A stretch of DNA of 54,861 bases from Phycicoccus flavus (GCF_004025965.2 NZ_SAYU02000024.1:1-54861), one strand, 5' to 3'. Numbered from the stretch's first letter, positions 1 to 9,844 are shown. Notes: generated by a model from the letters alone, not told the origin. Program-made: numbers and translations.

Positions 1-314
1 ACCGGTGTCGCGGGGTCGGCGACGAGCGAGACGAGCAGCCCGGTGGGCCGGGCGCCCATGGCGGCGACGTCCGCGAGGTTCTGCGCGGCGAGCTTGACGC
101 CCACGTCGTACCCGGTGGACCACTCGTCACGCCAGTCGCGGACGGCGACCATGCCGTCGGTCGTCGCCACCACCGAGCCGGACGGCGCGGCGAGGACGGC
201 GGCGTCGTCCCCGGGGCCCACGGGGACGGCCCGCGGGTCGGCCGGCAAGCCCCCGTAGACGGGCAGGACGCGGGCCAGGAGCTCGGCCTCGGTGAGGTCG
301 CGGAGGCGCTGCAC
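1..314 (-). CDS. thiL: Thiamine-monophosphate kinase, N-terminal part (cut by window edge)
   Basis: ThiL phosphorylates thiamine monophosphate to the diphosphate cofactor in the cytoplasm. The first ~104 residues are present. They contain the family's early ATP/Mg signature GPGDDAAV (about residue 30), then TTDGMV, and AQNLADVAAMGARP, where ThiL enzymes carry an Asp-rich metal-binding stretch. I read the start as GTG at 314, preceded by GGGAGGAGG. The stop lies outside the window to the left. The gene is divergent from the small RAM-domain gene at 440. Motif order leaves little doubt about the family; the C-terminal half cannot be checked. Confidence 0.9.
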   Translation of the reverse strand, partial: MQRLRDLTEAELLARVLPVYGGLPADPRAVPVGPGDDAAVLAAPSGSVVATTDGMVAVRDWRDEWSTGYDVGVKLAAQNLADVAAMGARPTGLLVSLVADPATP

Positions 315-439
315 GGGCCCTCCTCCCTGCGGTGACGTGCGGACCACCGGCACGGTAGCGTCTGCCGCGTCCCCGTCGCGGCGGGGCCCAGCCGCCGGTG
401 TCGCCCAGGACCCGGCCGTCGACGACAAAGGTGGACTCA

Positions 440-673
440 GTGGTTCAGGCGTACATCCTCGTGCAGACCGACGTCGGCAAGGCCGCGTCCGTGGCGGAAG
501 CGATCGCCCGGATCGACGGCGTCGTCCTCGCCGAGGACGTCACCGGCCCGTACGACGTCATCGCCCGCGTCGAGGCCGGCACGGTCGACGACCTCGGCAA
601 GCTCGTCATCTCCAAGATCCAGGACACCGACGGCATCACCCGCACCCTCACCTGCACGGTCGTCCACGTCTGA
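440..673 (+). CDS. Stand-alone Lrp/AsnC ligand-binding (RAM) domain protein
   Basis: A 77-residue protein that is essentially only the C-terminal effector domain of Lrp/AsnC regulators: starts VVQAYILVQTDVGK, then an alpha-beta core with GPYDVIARVEAG, and ends RTLTCTVVHV. No helix-turn-helix precedes it, so it should not bind DNA alone. Such proteins form ring-like oligomers that bind small ligands and may hetero-associate with full-length Lrp proteins (family knowledge). I chose GTG 440 because AAAGGTGG lies just upstream; an in-frame GTG at 431 or ATG at 398 would add residues unlike the family. It sits between thiL and the DUF3515 gene, a common actinobacterial order. The ligand is unknown. 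Confidence 0.85.
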   Translation: MVQAYILVQTDVGKAASVAEAIARIDGVVLAEDVTGPYDVIARVEAGTVDDLGKLVISKIQDTDGITRTLTCTVVHV

Positions 674-710
674 GCGTGCTCCTGCTCCCGGCCACGGCCA
701 GGACCCCGGC

Positions 711-1160
711 ATGCCCGGTCCGCGCCTGACCGGCCCGGCCCTGCGAGCGGCGGCCACGGCCGCCGCCGTGCTGCTGTCCGGGTGCTCCTCGGCGGTCGAG
801 GTCGCCGTCCCCGGCGCGGGCGCCGCGTGCGGCGAGGTCCCCTGGCCGAGCACCGTGAGCGGCCTGGACCGCCGCGCCACCGACCCCACCGACCCGGCCG
901 TCGCCGCCTGGGGCGACCCGGCCGTCGTCGCCCGCTGCGGCGTCGCCGCTCCCGGCCCGACGTCCACCGAGTGCCTCGAGGTCGACGGCGCCGGCTGGAT
1001 CCCCGAGCCCCTGTCCGACGGCACCCGGTTCACCTCCTTCGGCACCCAGCCCGCGCTGGAGGTGCTCGTCCCGTCGGCCTACGACCCCGCTCCCCTCCTG
1101 CTGCCCGCCTTCACCGCGGCGGCGAAGGCCCTGCCGCGCAACGACCTGCGCTGCCGCTGA
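711..1160 (+). CDS. DUF3515 family lipoprotein
   Basis: A 149-residue exported lipoprotein. The N-terminus has a short Arg-containing start, a hydrophobic Ala/Leu stretch and the lipobox LLSGC with the lipidated Cys near residue 25. The mature part carries the DUF3515 pattern: CGEVPWPSTVSGLDRR, a cysteine near VVARCGV, WIPE and FTSFGTQPALEVLVP. The cysteines suggest disulfides outside the membrane. It converges on ddl, next to which this family is typically encoded, but its function is unknown. The ribosome binding site is weak (AGGA about 12 nt upstream). Confidence 0.85.
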   Translation: MPGPRLTGPALRAAATAAAVLLSGCSSAVEVAVPGAGAACGEVPWPSTVSGLDRRATDPTDPAVAAWGDPAVVARCGVAAPGPTSTECLEVDGAGWIPEPLSDGTRFTSFGTQPALEVLVPSAYDPAPLLLPAFTAAAKALPRNDLRCR

Positions 1161-1168
1161 CCCGCGTG

Positions 1169-1192
1169 AGCGCGCTCGTCAGCGCGCTCGTC
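1169..1192. repeat. Two tandem copies of a 12-bp unit at the DUF3515/ddl junction
   Basis: AGCGCGCTCGTC occurs twice head to tail, and the second copy runs into the ddl stop codon. It fills most of the 30-nt convergent gap. Probably a slippage product; no function is claimed. Confidence 0.7.
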
Positions 1193-2315
1193 AGCGCAGC
1201 CCGACGCGCCGCTCCAGGGCGAGCGAGACGAGCTCGTCGATGAGCGAGGGGTAGTCGACGCCGGACGCCGCCCACATCCGCGGGAACATCGAGCTCGGTG
1301 TGAAGCCGGGCATCGTGTTCACCTCGTTGAGGACGACGCGGCCGTCCTCGCGCAGGAAGAAGTCGACCCGCGCCAGCCCCTCGCACCCCGCGACCTCGAA
1401 GGCGCGGGCGGCCATCTCGCGGATCTCCGCCGCGACCTCGTCGGGCACGTCGGCAGGCGTCGTCAGGCGCACCTCGTCGTCGCCGGAGATGTACTTGGCC
1501 TCGAAGTCGTAGAAGTCGTGGCCGGAGAGGACGACGCACTCCCCCAGCTCGCTCGTGCGCGGAGGCTCGGTGCCGTGCCCCTCGAGGACGCCGCACTCGA
1601 TCTCGCGGCCGCTGACGCCCTGCTCGACGACGACCTTGGGGTCGTGCTCGCGCGCGGCCTCGACGGCGGCCTCGAGGTCCTCCAGCGTCGTGACCTTGGA
1701 GATCCCCATGCTCGACCCGGCCCGCGCCGGCTTGACGAACACCGGCAGGTCCAGCGCGCCGACGGCCTCCATCGCCGCCGCCCGGTCCCGCCGCCACTCG
1801 CGGTCGGTGATGACGACGTAGGGCCCCACCGGCAGCCCGGCCGCGAGGAGGACGGTCTTCATCACCGCCTTGTCCATCATCACCGCGGACGCCGTGACCC
1901 CGGACCCGACGTACCGGACGTCGGCGAGGTCGAGCAGGCCCTGGATCGTGCCGTCCTCCCCGAACGGCCCGTGCAGCAGCGGGAAGACGACGTCGACCTC
2001 GCCGAGGGTGCGTGGCGGCTGCCCGGCCTCGTGGACGACGAGGCTGCGGTCCGCCGTGCTCGTCGGCACGACGACACTGGCGCCGCTGCCGTCGACCTCG
2101 GGCTCGTGGCCGCGGGCCAGCCGCAGCCGCTCCGGGTCGTCGTCGGCGAGCACCCAGTGTCCGTCCTTGGCGATGCCGACCGGCACCACCTCGTAGCGGT
2201 CGCGGTCGAGCGCCTCGAGGACGCTGGCAGCCGTCGAGCACGAGACGGCGTGCTCGCTGGAGCGACCCCCGAAGACGAGGGCGATGCGGATCTTGTCGCT
2301 GGTGGGCTCGGACAT
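1191..2315 (-). CDS. ddl: D-alanine--D-alanine ligase
   Basis: Joins two D-alanines with ATP for peptidoglycan precursor synthesis in the cytoplasm. 374 residues, normal for actinobacterial Ddl. The N-terminal domain starts at IALVFGGRSSEHAVS, the central part has LLHGPFGEDGTIQGLL, and the ATP-grasp domain holds VFVKPARAGSSMGISKV, GREIECGVLEG, ARVDFFLREDG and the metal-binding NEVNTMPGFTP. Start is ATG 2315; a TAGGCT box ends 8 nt upstream, so the mRNA may be leaderless. The gene is divergent from the PLP enzyme at 2352. Confidence 0.97.
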   Translation of the reverse strand: MSEPTSDKIRIALVFGGRSSEHAVSCSTAASVLEALDRDRYEVVPVGIAKDGHWVLADDDPERLRLARGHEPEVDGSGASVVVPTSTADRSLVVHEAGQPPRTLGEVDVVFPLLHGPFGEDGTIQGLLDLADVRYVGSGVTASAVMMDKAVMKTVLLAAGLPVGPYVVITDREWRRDRAAAMEAVGALDLPVFVKPARAGSSMGISKVTTLEDLEAAVEAAREHDPKVVVEQGVSGREIECGVLEGHGTEPPRTSELGECVVLSGHDFYDFEAKYISGDDEVRLTTPADVPDEVAAEIREMAARAFEVAGCEGLARVDFFLREDGRVVLNEVNTMPGFTPSSMFPRMWAASGVDYPSLIDELVSLALERRVGLR

Positions 2316-2323
2316 CGCAGGTG

Positions 2324-2343
2324 AGCCTAGTCGTCCGTACGCT
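2324..2343. promoter_or_regulatory. Compact divergent promoter pair for ddl and the PLP enzyme
   Basis: Only 36 bp separate the two start codons. On the minus strand TAGGCT (2324-2329) ends 8 nt before the ddl ATG; on the plus strand TACGCT (2338-2343) ends 8 nt before the GTG of the next gene. Both look like actinobacterial -10 boxes driving leaderless or near-leaderless transcripts. This is inference from spacing only. Confidence 0.5.
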
Positions 2344-2351
2344 GGGGACCC

Positions 2352-3464
2352 GTGACCGACGAGCCGAGCGCCGCCCTCCCGCCCGCCGACGACCTCGCGC
2401 CGGCCACCCGGCTCGTCGCCCTCGGCCGTGAGCCCGCCGTCCCGGGGGCCCAGGTCGGCTCCCCGCTCGTCCTCACCTCGACCTACCACGCCGACGGTCC
2501 GGTCAACTACGGCCGGGTGGACAACCCCACCTGGCGCGCGTTCGAGGAGGCGCTCGGCGCGCTGGAGGGCGGCGACGCGCTCGTCCTCGCCTCGGGCATG
2601 GCCGCCGTCACCGCGGCCTTGTCCCTGCTCCCCCACGGCGGGACGGTCGTCGTGCCGGACGCCGCGTACAACGGCGTGCTCGCGACGCTCGCCGACCGGG
2701 AGGACGCGGGCGCCGTCGTCGTCCGCCGGGTCGACCCCACCGACACCGCCGCGGTCACGGCCGCCCTGCCCGGCGCGGACCTGCTGTGGCTGGAGTCCCC
2801 GACCAACCCGCTGCTCGAGGTCGCCGACGTCCCCGCCCTCGCCGCGGCTGCCCGCGAGCACGGCGTGCTCAGCGTCCTGGACAACACCTTCGCGACGCCG
2901 CTGCTGCAGACCCCGCTGGCCGACGGCGTCGACGTCGTCGTCCACTCCGCGACGAAGTACCTCTCCGGCCACAGCGACGTCCTCCTCGGGGCGGTCGTCA
3001 CCGCCCCCACCGACGCCGGACGCGTGCTGCACGCCCGGCTGCGCCGGCACCGCCAGCTCGGTGGCGGCGTCCCGGGCCCGGTGGAGACCTGGCTCGCCCT
3101 CCGGGGCCTGCGCACGCTGCACCTGCGGGTCGAGCGCTCCTGCGCCAGCGCCGCCGACCTCGCCGGCCGGTTGGCCGGCCACGGGGCCGTCACCCGGGTC
3201 CGCTACCCCGGCTGGGGCGCGATCGTGAGCATCGAGGTCGAGGGCGGGGCCGAGGGCGCCGAGCGGGTGGCCGCCGCGGTGCGGGTGTGGACGCACGCGA
3301 CGAGCCTCGGCGGGGTCGAGTCCCTCCTCGAGCGCCGCCGCCGCCAGCCCGGTGAGCCCGAGGCCGTCCCGGAGAGCCTGCTGCGGCTGTCGGTGGGCGT
3401 CGAGGACGTCGAAGACTTGTGGCGCGACCTGTCCGGCGCCCTGGACACGGCCCCGGGGCACTGA
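2352..3464 (+). CDS. Cys/Met metabolism PLP-dependent enzyme (cystathionine gamma-synthase/lyase family)
   Basis: Fold-type I PLP enzyme of transsulfuration, 370 residues (members are usually 370-400). Visible landmarks: YGRVDNPTWRAFEEALGALEGG, the SGMAAV phosphate loop, WLESPTNPLLEV, the cofactor Asp in LDNTFATP and the PLP lysine in HSATKYLSGHSD. The C-terminus has VRYPGWGAIVSIEVEGG and TSLGGVESLLERR, which contacts substrate in this family. Whether it is a gamma-synthase (cysteine to cystathionine) or a gamma-lyase cannot be settled by eye, and no met or cys gene adjoins it. GTG start. Confidence 0.9.
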   Translation: MTDEPSAALPPADDLAPATRLVALGREPAVPGAQVGSPLVLTSTYHADGPVNYGRVDNPTWRAFEEALGALEGGDALVLASGMAAVTAALSLLPHGGTVVVPDAAYNGVLATLADREDAGAVVVRRVDPTDTAAVTAALPGADLLWLESPTNPLLEVADVPALAAAAREHGVLSVLDNTFATPLLQTPLADGVDVVVHSATKYLSGHSDVLLGAVVTAPTDAGRVLHARLRRHRQLGGGVPGPVETWLALRGLRTLHLRVERSCASAADLAGRLAGHGAVTRVRYPGWGAIVSIEVEGGAEGAERVAAAVRVWTHATSLGGVESLLERRRRQPGEPEAVPESLLRLSVGVEDVEDLWRDLSGALDTAPGH

Positions 3465-3489
3465 CCCCGGCCGGCGCCACCCGGCCGGG

Positions 3490-4488
3490 TCAGCCGGTCT
3501 CGGCCTTGCGCGGCCGGGACAGCAGGGCGGTGACGACGTCCTGCGGGGTGCGCCCGTGCCGGATCATCGCGTCGACCTGCTCGATGATCGGCACGTCGAC
3601 GCCGTGCGCCTGCGCCAGCGCGACGACCGACGTGCACGACTTCACGCCCTCGGCGGTCTGCCGGGTGAGGGCCACGACCTCGTCGACGGACATGCCCTGC
3701 CCCAGCCGGACCCCGAAGGAGTGGTTGCGCGACAGCGGCGACATGCACGTCGCGATGAGGTCACCGACCCCGGCGAGTCCGGCGAAGGTCACCGCCCGGC
3801 CGCCGACCGCCGTGCCCAGCCGGGTGGTCTCGGCCAGGCCGCGGGTGATGATCGAGGCCTTGGAGTTGTCGCCCATGCCCAGGCCCTCGGCGACGCCGAC
3901 GGCGAGGGCGATGACGTTCTTCACGGCGCCGGCGATCTCGATGCCGACGACGTCGTCGGTCGTGTACGGCCGGAAGTACGGCGCCGCGCAGGCCGCGGCC
4001 ACCCGCTCGGCCATGCGCTCGTCGCGGGAGGCGACGACCGAGGCGGCGGGCTGCTTGGCGGCGATCTCGCGGGCGAGGTTCGGGCCGGACACGACGACGA
4101 CGCGCTCGGGGTCGACCCCGCCGGCCTCCGCGACGACCTCGGACATCCGCTTGGTCGTCCCGAGCTCGACGCCCTTCATCAGCGACACGACGGCGGCCTC
4201 GCGCGGCAGCACCCCGCCCCAGGCCGCGAGGTTGTCGCGCAGCGTCTGGCTGGGCACCGCGAGGACCACGACGTCGGCGCCGTCGGCGGCCTCGGCCGGG
4301 TCGGTGGTGGCGCGGACGGTGCCCGGCAGCCGGAGCTCGGGCAGGTACTCCTCGTTGACGCCGGCGTTGACCTGCTCGACGACCTCGGCCCGGCGGCCCC
4401 ACATCGTCACCGGGGTTCCGGCGTCGGCGAGCACGGCGGCGAAGGCCGTGCCCCAGCTGCCGGTGCCGTAGACGGCGGCCCGGCTCAC
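3490..4488 (-). CDS. gpsA: Glycerol-3-phosphate dehydrogenase [NAD(P)+]
   Basis: Reduces dihydroxyacetone phosphate to sn-glycerol 3-phosphate, the backbone for phospholipids. 332 residues. The Rossmann motif GTGSWGTAFAAVLADAG is at the N-terminus, followed by VPSQTLRDNL, SLMKGVE, SGPNLAREI and the catalytic Lys region GIEIAGAVKNVIALAVG, then GLAGVGDLIATCMS and SRNHSFG. The GTG start (4488) overlaps the plsC stop by 4 bases, so it is translationally coupled to plsC, whose substrate this enzyme supplies. Confidence 0.97.
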   Translation of the reverse strand: MSRAAVYGTGSWGTAFAAVLADAGTPVTMWGRRAEVVEQVNAGVNEEYLPELRLPGTVRATTDPAEAADGADVVVLAVPSQTLRDNLAAWGGVLPREAAVVSLMKGVELGTTKRMSEVVAEAGGVDPERVVVVSGPNLAREIAAKQPAASVVASRDERMAERVAAACAAPYFRPYTTDDVVGIEIAGAVKNVIALAVGVAEGLGMGDNSKASIITRGLAETTRLGTAVGGRAVTFAGLAGVGDLIATCMSPLSRNHSFGVRLGQGMSVDEVVALTRQTAEGVKSCTSVVALAQAHGVDVPIIEQVDAMIRHGRTPQDVVTALLSRPRKAETG

Positions 4489-5261
4489 GACGCGCGCTCC
4501 CGACCGGCGTCGGGCGGCAGGGACCGGGGCCGGCCGGTGCTCGTGACGCCGGCGTGGCGCGGGTCGAAGCGCCGGGCGGGGGCCTGCTCGCCGCGGACCT
4601 CCTCGAGGAGGGCGGTGACGGCGGCGACGACGCGCGCCGTCGCCTCCGTGAGCACCTCCGTCGTCACCGGGCGGTCGTAGAGGTCGGCGAGGTCGACGGG
4701 CGCCCCCGCCCGCACGTGCATCGTCGGCCGGCCGAACAGCCGCGGACGCCTCGCGTAGGGCGCGAGGATCTCGTGCGGGCCCCAGGTGGCGACCGGGACG
4801 ACCGGGCAGCGGGTGGCCAGGGCGACGCGGGCCGCCCCGGTCTTGCCACGCATCGGCCACAGGTCGGGGTCGCGGGTCAGCGTGCCGTCGGGGTAGATGG
4901 CGACGCACTTGCCGGCGTGCACCGCCTCGACCGCGGCGCGGTAGGCCCCGACGGCCCGTCCGGTCTCGCGGTAGACCGGGATCTGGTCGGCCGAGCGCAG
5001 CACCGCGCCGACCACGGGCACCTCGAAGACGCTGTTCTTGCCGAGGAACCGGGGCGCGTAGCCGTGGTCGACCATGAAGTGGGCGAAGACCAGCGGGTCG
5101 ACGTGCGAGGTGTGGTTCGTGCAGACCACCCAACCGCCCTCGGTGGGCAGGTGCTCGGCGCCGGACCACTCGCGGCGGGTGAGGGCCACGAGGAGCGGCC
5201 GGAGCACGCGGATGGCGAACCGGTAGCCGAAGGGCCGCGAGTTGTCCTGGGCGGTGCTCAC
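4485..5261 (-). CDS. plsC: 1-acyl-sn-glycerol-3-phosphate acyltransferase
   Basis: Transfers an acyl chain to lysophosphatidic acid in phospholipid synthesis at the membrane. The catalytic HX4D block is NHTSHVDPLVF; the glycerol-phosphate-binding block is seen as YPDGTLTRDPDLWPMRGKTG. 258 residues from GTG 5261, preceded by GGAAGGCAGCAG; upstream in-frame starts give a basic extension unlike the family. It is the first gene of a plsC-gpsA pair and is divergent from cofC. Confidence 0.92.
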   Translation of the reverse strand: MSTAQDNSRPFGYRFAIRVLRPLLVALTRREWSGAEHLPTEGGWVVCTNHTSHVDPLVFAHFMVDHGYAPRFLGKNSVFEVPVVGAVLRSADQIPVYRETGRAVGAYRAAVEAVHAGKCVAIYPDGTLTRDPDLWPMRGKTGAARVALATRCPVVPVATWGPHEILAPYARRPRLFGRPTMHVRAGAPVDLADLYDRPVTTEVLTEATARVVAAVTALLEEVRGEQAPARRFDPRHAGVTSTGRPRSLPPDAGRERAS

Positions 5262-5351
5262 CTGCTGCCTTCCGTGCGGGGGGTCCCGGCATTGTCGCCG
5301 GGCCCGGGGTCGATGTCGAGCGTGCCACGGCGGCTTGGCAGGATCGTGCAC

Positions 5352-6215
5352 GTGGCGTTACCACCGAGGGTCGCGGTCGTCGTCCCGGTCAAGGGCGGCC
5401 CGCTGGCCAAGTCCCGGCTCGCGCTGCCGCACGAGCACCGGACGGCGCTGGCCGACGCCTTCGCCCGGGACACCGTCGCCGCCGTCCGGGAGGGGCTGCC
5501 ATACGCGCCGGTCCTCGTCGTCACGGCCGACCCGCTCGTCGCCCTGTGGGCGCAGGAGGCCGGCTGCCGGGCCGTCATGGACCCCGGCGGCGGGCTCGAC
5601 GCCGCCGTCGCCGCCGGCGTCGAGGTCGCGGGGTCGCAGGGCGGGGCGACGCACGTGGCCGTCCTCCTGGGCGACCACCCCGCCCTCACCGGACCCGGAC
5701 TCGCCGCCGTCCTCCCCGGGCTGCTGGCCGCGGCGCCCGCCGTCGTCCCGGACGCCGACGGCACCGGCACGGCCCTGCTCGTCGCCCCCCTGCAGACCGG
5801 CCAGGAGGTCCCCACCCGCTTCGGCGCGGGCAGCGCCGCCGCCCACCGCGCGCTCGGCTACCGGGAGCAGTCCCCCGACGCCCCGGGCCTGCGCACCGAC
5901 GTCGACGACGCCGCGTCCCTCGCCGACGCCGTCGAGCTGGGCCTCGGCCGGCACAGCCGGGGCGCCCTGGCCCGCGCTACCCTGCCGGGCGTGCAGGCGA
6001 CGATCCACCACCCCCCGGCCACGTCGGACGACGGCACCGGCAGCGCCCTGCTCGACGACGGCCTCGAGGTGCGGGTGCCCCTGGACTCGGTCGTCGACAG
6101 CGGACTGCTGCACCTGCGCCCCGGTCAGCGCGTGAGCATCGAACTCGACGCCACCGGCCGGACGGCGACGCGGGTGTGGGTCGTCGGGATCGGGCCGGGC
6201 GAGACCATCCGCTGA
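5352..6215 (+). CDS. cofC: CofC-type guanylyltransferase fused to a C-terminal cold-shock-like OB domain
   Basis: Residues 1 to about 210 are a CofC/FbiD nucleotidyltransferase, which activates phospholactate or phosphoenolpyruvate with GTP for coenzyme F420. Seen: VVVPVKGGPLAKSRLA at the start, VVTADP, MDPGGGLDAAV, VLLGDHPAL and TRFGAGSAAAH. CofC proteins normally end near 210-215. Here the frame continues for ~75 residues into a segment laid out like a cold-shock domain: GSALLDDGLEV, then SVVDSGLLHLRPGQRVSIEL, then TRVWVVG. The aromatic RNA-binding residues of true CSDs are mostly absent. The start is GTG 5352 or the in-frame GTG 5346. An internal start at 5991 may also produce the C-terminal module alone. 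Confidence 0.82.
   Translation: MALPPRVAVVVPVKGGPLAKSRLALPHEHRTALADAFARDTVAAVREGLPYAPVLVVTADPLVALWAQEAGCRAVMDPGGGLDAAVAAGVEVAGSQGGATHVAVLLGDHPALTGPGLAAVLPGLLAAAPAVVPDADGTGTALLVAPLQTGQEVPTRFGAGSAAAHRALGYREQSPDAPGLRTDVDDAASLADAVELGLGRHSRGALARATLPGVQATIHHPPATSDDGTGSALLDDGLEVRVPLDSVVDSGLLHLRPGQRVSIELDATGRTATRVWVVGIGPGETIR
5978..5993 (+). promoter_or_regulatory. Candidate internal leaderless promoter inside cofC
   Basis: TACCCT (5978-5983) is followed after exactly 7 nt by an in-frame GTG (5991), the geometry of other likely leaderless starts in this window. The GTG falls where the CofC domain ends and the OB-like module begins, so the small module may also be expressed by itself. The -35 region is not convincing. 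Confidence 0.4.
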
Positions 6216-6239
6216 CGGCGGCCGCGCCGGCCGCGGGCG

Positions 6240-6749
6240 TCAGGACTTCTTCGTCGCCTTCTTCGCGGACGCCTTCTTCGTGGAGGCCGTGGTCGCCGTC
6301 TTCTTCGTCGCGCTCTTCTTCGCGGTCTTCTTCGCCGTCGTCTTCTTCGCGCTGCCGCCCGTGCTCGCGGACGCGGCCTTCTTCGCGGCCGCCTTGCGGG
6401 TGGCGGACGTGCCGGACGTCGCCGCGGTGCCCGCCGCGGCGCGTCCGGTGGCGGGGGCGGACGTGGGCAGGCTGCTCGGGGCGTGGACGTAGTCCTTGAA
6501 CGCCGTGCCGGGACGGAAGCGCGGGGACTTGCTCTCCGGGATCCGCACCGAGGTGCCGGTGTGCGGGTTGCGGCCGGTGCGGGCGGCGCGGTCGACCCGG
6601 TCGAAGGTGCCGAACCCGGTGATCGCCACCTTGCCGCCGCGCACCACCTCCCGGACGATCGTGTCGAAGACGGTGTCGAGCGCCTCGGTGGCGGCCTTGC
6701 GACTGCCGAGGGTCTTCTCGAGCTCCCGGATGAGGTCTGCCTTGTTCAC
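6240..6749 (-). CDS. hup: HU family nucleoid protein with lysine-rich tail (HupB type)
   Basis: Histone-like protein that binds and bends DNA. Residues 1-90 are a normal HU: MNKADLIRELEK, then VAITGFGTFDRVDRAARTGR, NPHTGTSVRIPESKSPRFRPG and FKDYV. Residues ~95-169 form a low-complexity tail of Ala/Thr/Ser and repeated KKTAKK / KKATKK-type motifs, as in mycobacterial HupB; such tails bind DNA or RNA and are acetylated in relatives. GTG start with GGAGGA five bases upstream. It converges on cofC and lies upstream of leuD on the same strand but with a ~195-nt gap, so it is probably a separate unit. Confidence 0.95.
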   Translation of the reverse strand: MNKADLIRELEKTLGSRKAATEALDTVFDTIVREVVRGGKVAITGFGTFDRVDRAARTGRNPHTGTSVRIPESKSPRFRPGTAFKDYVHAPSSLPTSAPATGRAAAGTAATSGTSATRKAAAKKAASASTGGSAKKTTAKKTAKKSATKKTATTASTKKASAKKATKKS

Positions 6750-6944
6750 GTGCGTCCTCCGTCGATCGGGCGCCGGTCGGAGCCGACGGCGATGGCTGCC
6801 CGGACCGGACGACCGGCCCGTTCACCCCGACGCTATTGGGTGCAGGAGAGGCGAGTCCACCCCTCAGGGCAGCCTGTTGACGACGGCGCCCGCCCCGGGA
6901 GGAGGTGCGGGGGCGCTCCGCGGGCCCCCGCGGACGAGGGCGGG

Positions 6945-7534
6945 TCAGGCCGTGACGCGGGGCTTCCAGGCCGGGCGCGAGCCCTCGAAGGCGTCGATGT
7001 CGGCCTCGTGCCGCAGCGAGAGGCTGATGTCGTCGAGGCCCTCGAGCAGCCGCCACCGGGTGTAGTCGTCGACCTCGAACGACGCGACGAGGTCCCCGGC
7101 CGTGACGGTGCGCGACTCCAGGTCGACGGTGACCGACGTGCCGGGCTCGTTCTCGAGGAGCTTCCAGAGCAGCTCGACGTCGTCCTGCGTGCACTGGGCG
7201 GTGAGCAGGCCCTGCTTGCCGCTGTTGCCGCGGAAGATGTCGGCGAACCGCGACGAGATGACGACGCGGAAGCCGTAGTTCATCAGCGCCCAGACGGCGT
7301 GCTCGCGCGAGGAGCCGGTGCCGAAGTCGGGGCCGGCGACGAGCACGGAGCCGGCGCTGTAGCTCGGGTCGTTGAGGACGAAGGTCTCGTCGGTGCGCCA
7401 GGCGGCGAAGAGGCCGTCCTCGAAGCCGGAGCGTGTCACCCGCTTGAGGTAGACGGCGGGGATGATCTGGTCGGTGTCGACGTTGCTGCGGCGCAGCGGG
7501 ACCCCGACGCCGGTGTGGGTCGTGAAGCTCTCCA

Positions 7535-7535
<1 letters not shown>
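6945..7535 (-). CDS. leuD: 3-isopropylmalate dehydratase small subunit
   Basis: With LeuC, isomerises 2-isopropylmalate to 3-isopropylmalate in leucine synthesis. 196 residues, the family length. Seen: [32 protein letters not shown] (substrate-binding loop), and [18 protein letters not shown]. The ATG overlaps the leuC stop by 4 bases, so the subunits are translationally coupled. Confidence 0.98.
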
Positions 7536-8947
<1,412 letters not shown>

Positions 8948-9068
8948 GCGCTGCACTCCTTGCGGGGACGGGCCGCACGGTGGCGGCCGGGTCGGGCGGG
9001 CGCGCGCGGCAACGGTGGCCCCCTCGCGCTCCTCCGAGATTCGCACGCGGTCGGCACCCCTGGACTTG

Positions 9069-9087
9069 CGTCTCAGGCACTGAGACG
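9069..9087. promoter_or_regulatory. Palindromic operator candidate between leuC and iclR
   Basis: CGTCTCAG-gca-CTGAGACG is a perfect 8-bp inverted repeat with a 3-bp spacer, in the divergent gap 14 bp before the regulator's ATG. IclR regulators LtbR (Corynebacterium) and NdgR (Streptomyces) control leuCD from this position. Binding here is inferred, not known. Confidence 0.65.
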
Positions 9088-9100
9088 TCAATATCAAGTC

Positions 9101-9844
9101 ATGGACAACACGAGTGGGGTCGGGGTGCTCGACAAGGCGGCGGTCGTGCTCTCCGCCCTCGAAGCGGGGCCCTCGACCCTGGCCCAGCTCGTCACCGCGA
9201 CCGGCCTGGCGCGCCCGACGGCGCACCGTCTGGCGGTCGCCCTCGAGCACCACCGGCTCGTGACCCGCGACCTCCAGGGTCGCTTCGTGCTCGGCCCGAG
9301 GCTGGCCGAGCTCGCGGCCGCCGCCGGCGAGGACCGGCTGCTCGCCGCGGCCGGACCCGTGCTTGGCGCCCTGCGCGACCACACGAACGAGTCCGCGCAG
9401 CTGTTCCGCCGTCAGGGTGAGTACCGGGTGTGCGTCTCGGCCGCCGAGCGTCCCGTCGGCCTGCGCGACTCCATCCCCATCGGGGCGACGCTGTCGATGC
9501 GCGCCGGCTCGGCGGCCCAGGTCCTCCTCGCCTGGGAGGAGCCGGACCGCCTGCACCGCGGCCTGCAGGGCGCGGCCTTCTCCGCCACCTCGCTCTCCGG
9601 CGTCCGCCGTCGCGGCTGGGCCCAGAGCGTCGGCGAGCGCGAGCCAGGCGTCGCGTCCGTCTCGGCCCCGGTCCGCTCTCCCAGCGGCCGGATCATCGCC
9701 GCCGTCTCCATCTCCGGGCCCATCGAGCGGCTCTCCCGCCAGCCCGGCCGGCTGCACGCCGCCACCGTCATGGCGGGGGCGAACAAGCTCACCGAGGTGC
9801 TCGCGCGGCACGCCGCCCAGCAGGACGTCCAGAACCACGGCTGA
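9101..9844 (+). CDS. IclR-family regulator of leuCD (LtbR/NdgR-type)
   Basis: 247 residues. The N-terminal winged helix-turn-helix is seen as [15 protein letters not shown], then [20 protein letters not shown] and [10 protein letters not shown]. The C-terminal effector domain includes [40 protein letters not shown] and [24 protein letters not shown]. Its divergent position beside leuCD matches LtbR and NdgR, which repress or modulate leucine and other amino acid genes. An 8-bp inverted repeat lies just before the ATG, suggesting control of both leuCD and itself. The effector is not deducible. Confidence 0.9.
   Translation: MDNTSGVGVLDKAAVVLSALEAGPSTLAQLVTATGLARPTAHRLAVALEHHRLVTRDLQGRFVLGPRLAELAAAAGEDRLLAAAGPVLGALRDHTNESAQLFRRQGEYRVCVSAAERPVGLRDSIPIGATLSMRAGSAAQVLLAWEEPDRLHRGLQGAAFSATSLSGVRRRGWAQSVGEREPGVASVSAPVRSPSGRIIAAVSISGPIERLSRQPGRLHAATVMAGANKLTEVLARHAAQQDVQNHG

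Noticed and set aside
43-258. Open frames on the plus strand across the first 300 bp
   Set aside because: They lie opposite the well-matched thiL frame and have no family-like sequence.
6820-6840. Second PHO-box-like GTTCACC upstream of hup
   Set aside because: Only one repeat unit is present; the adjacent bases do not repeat it.
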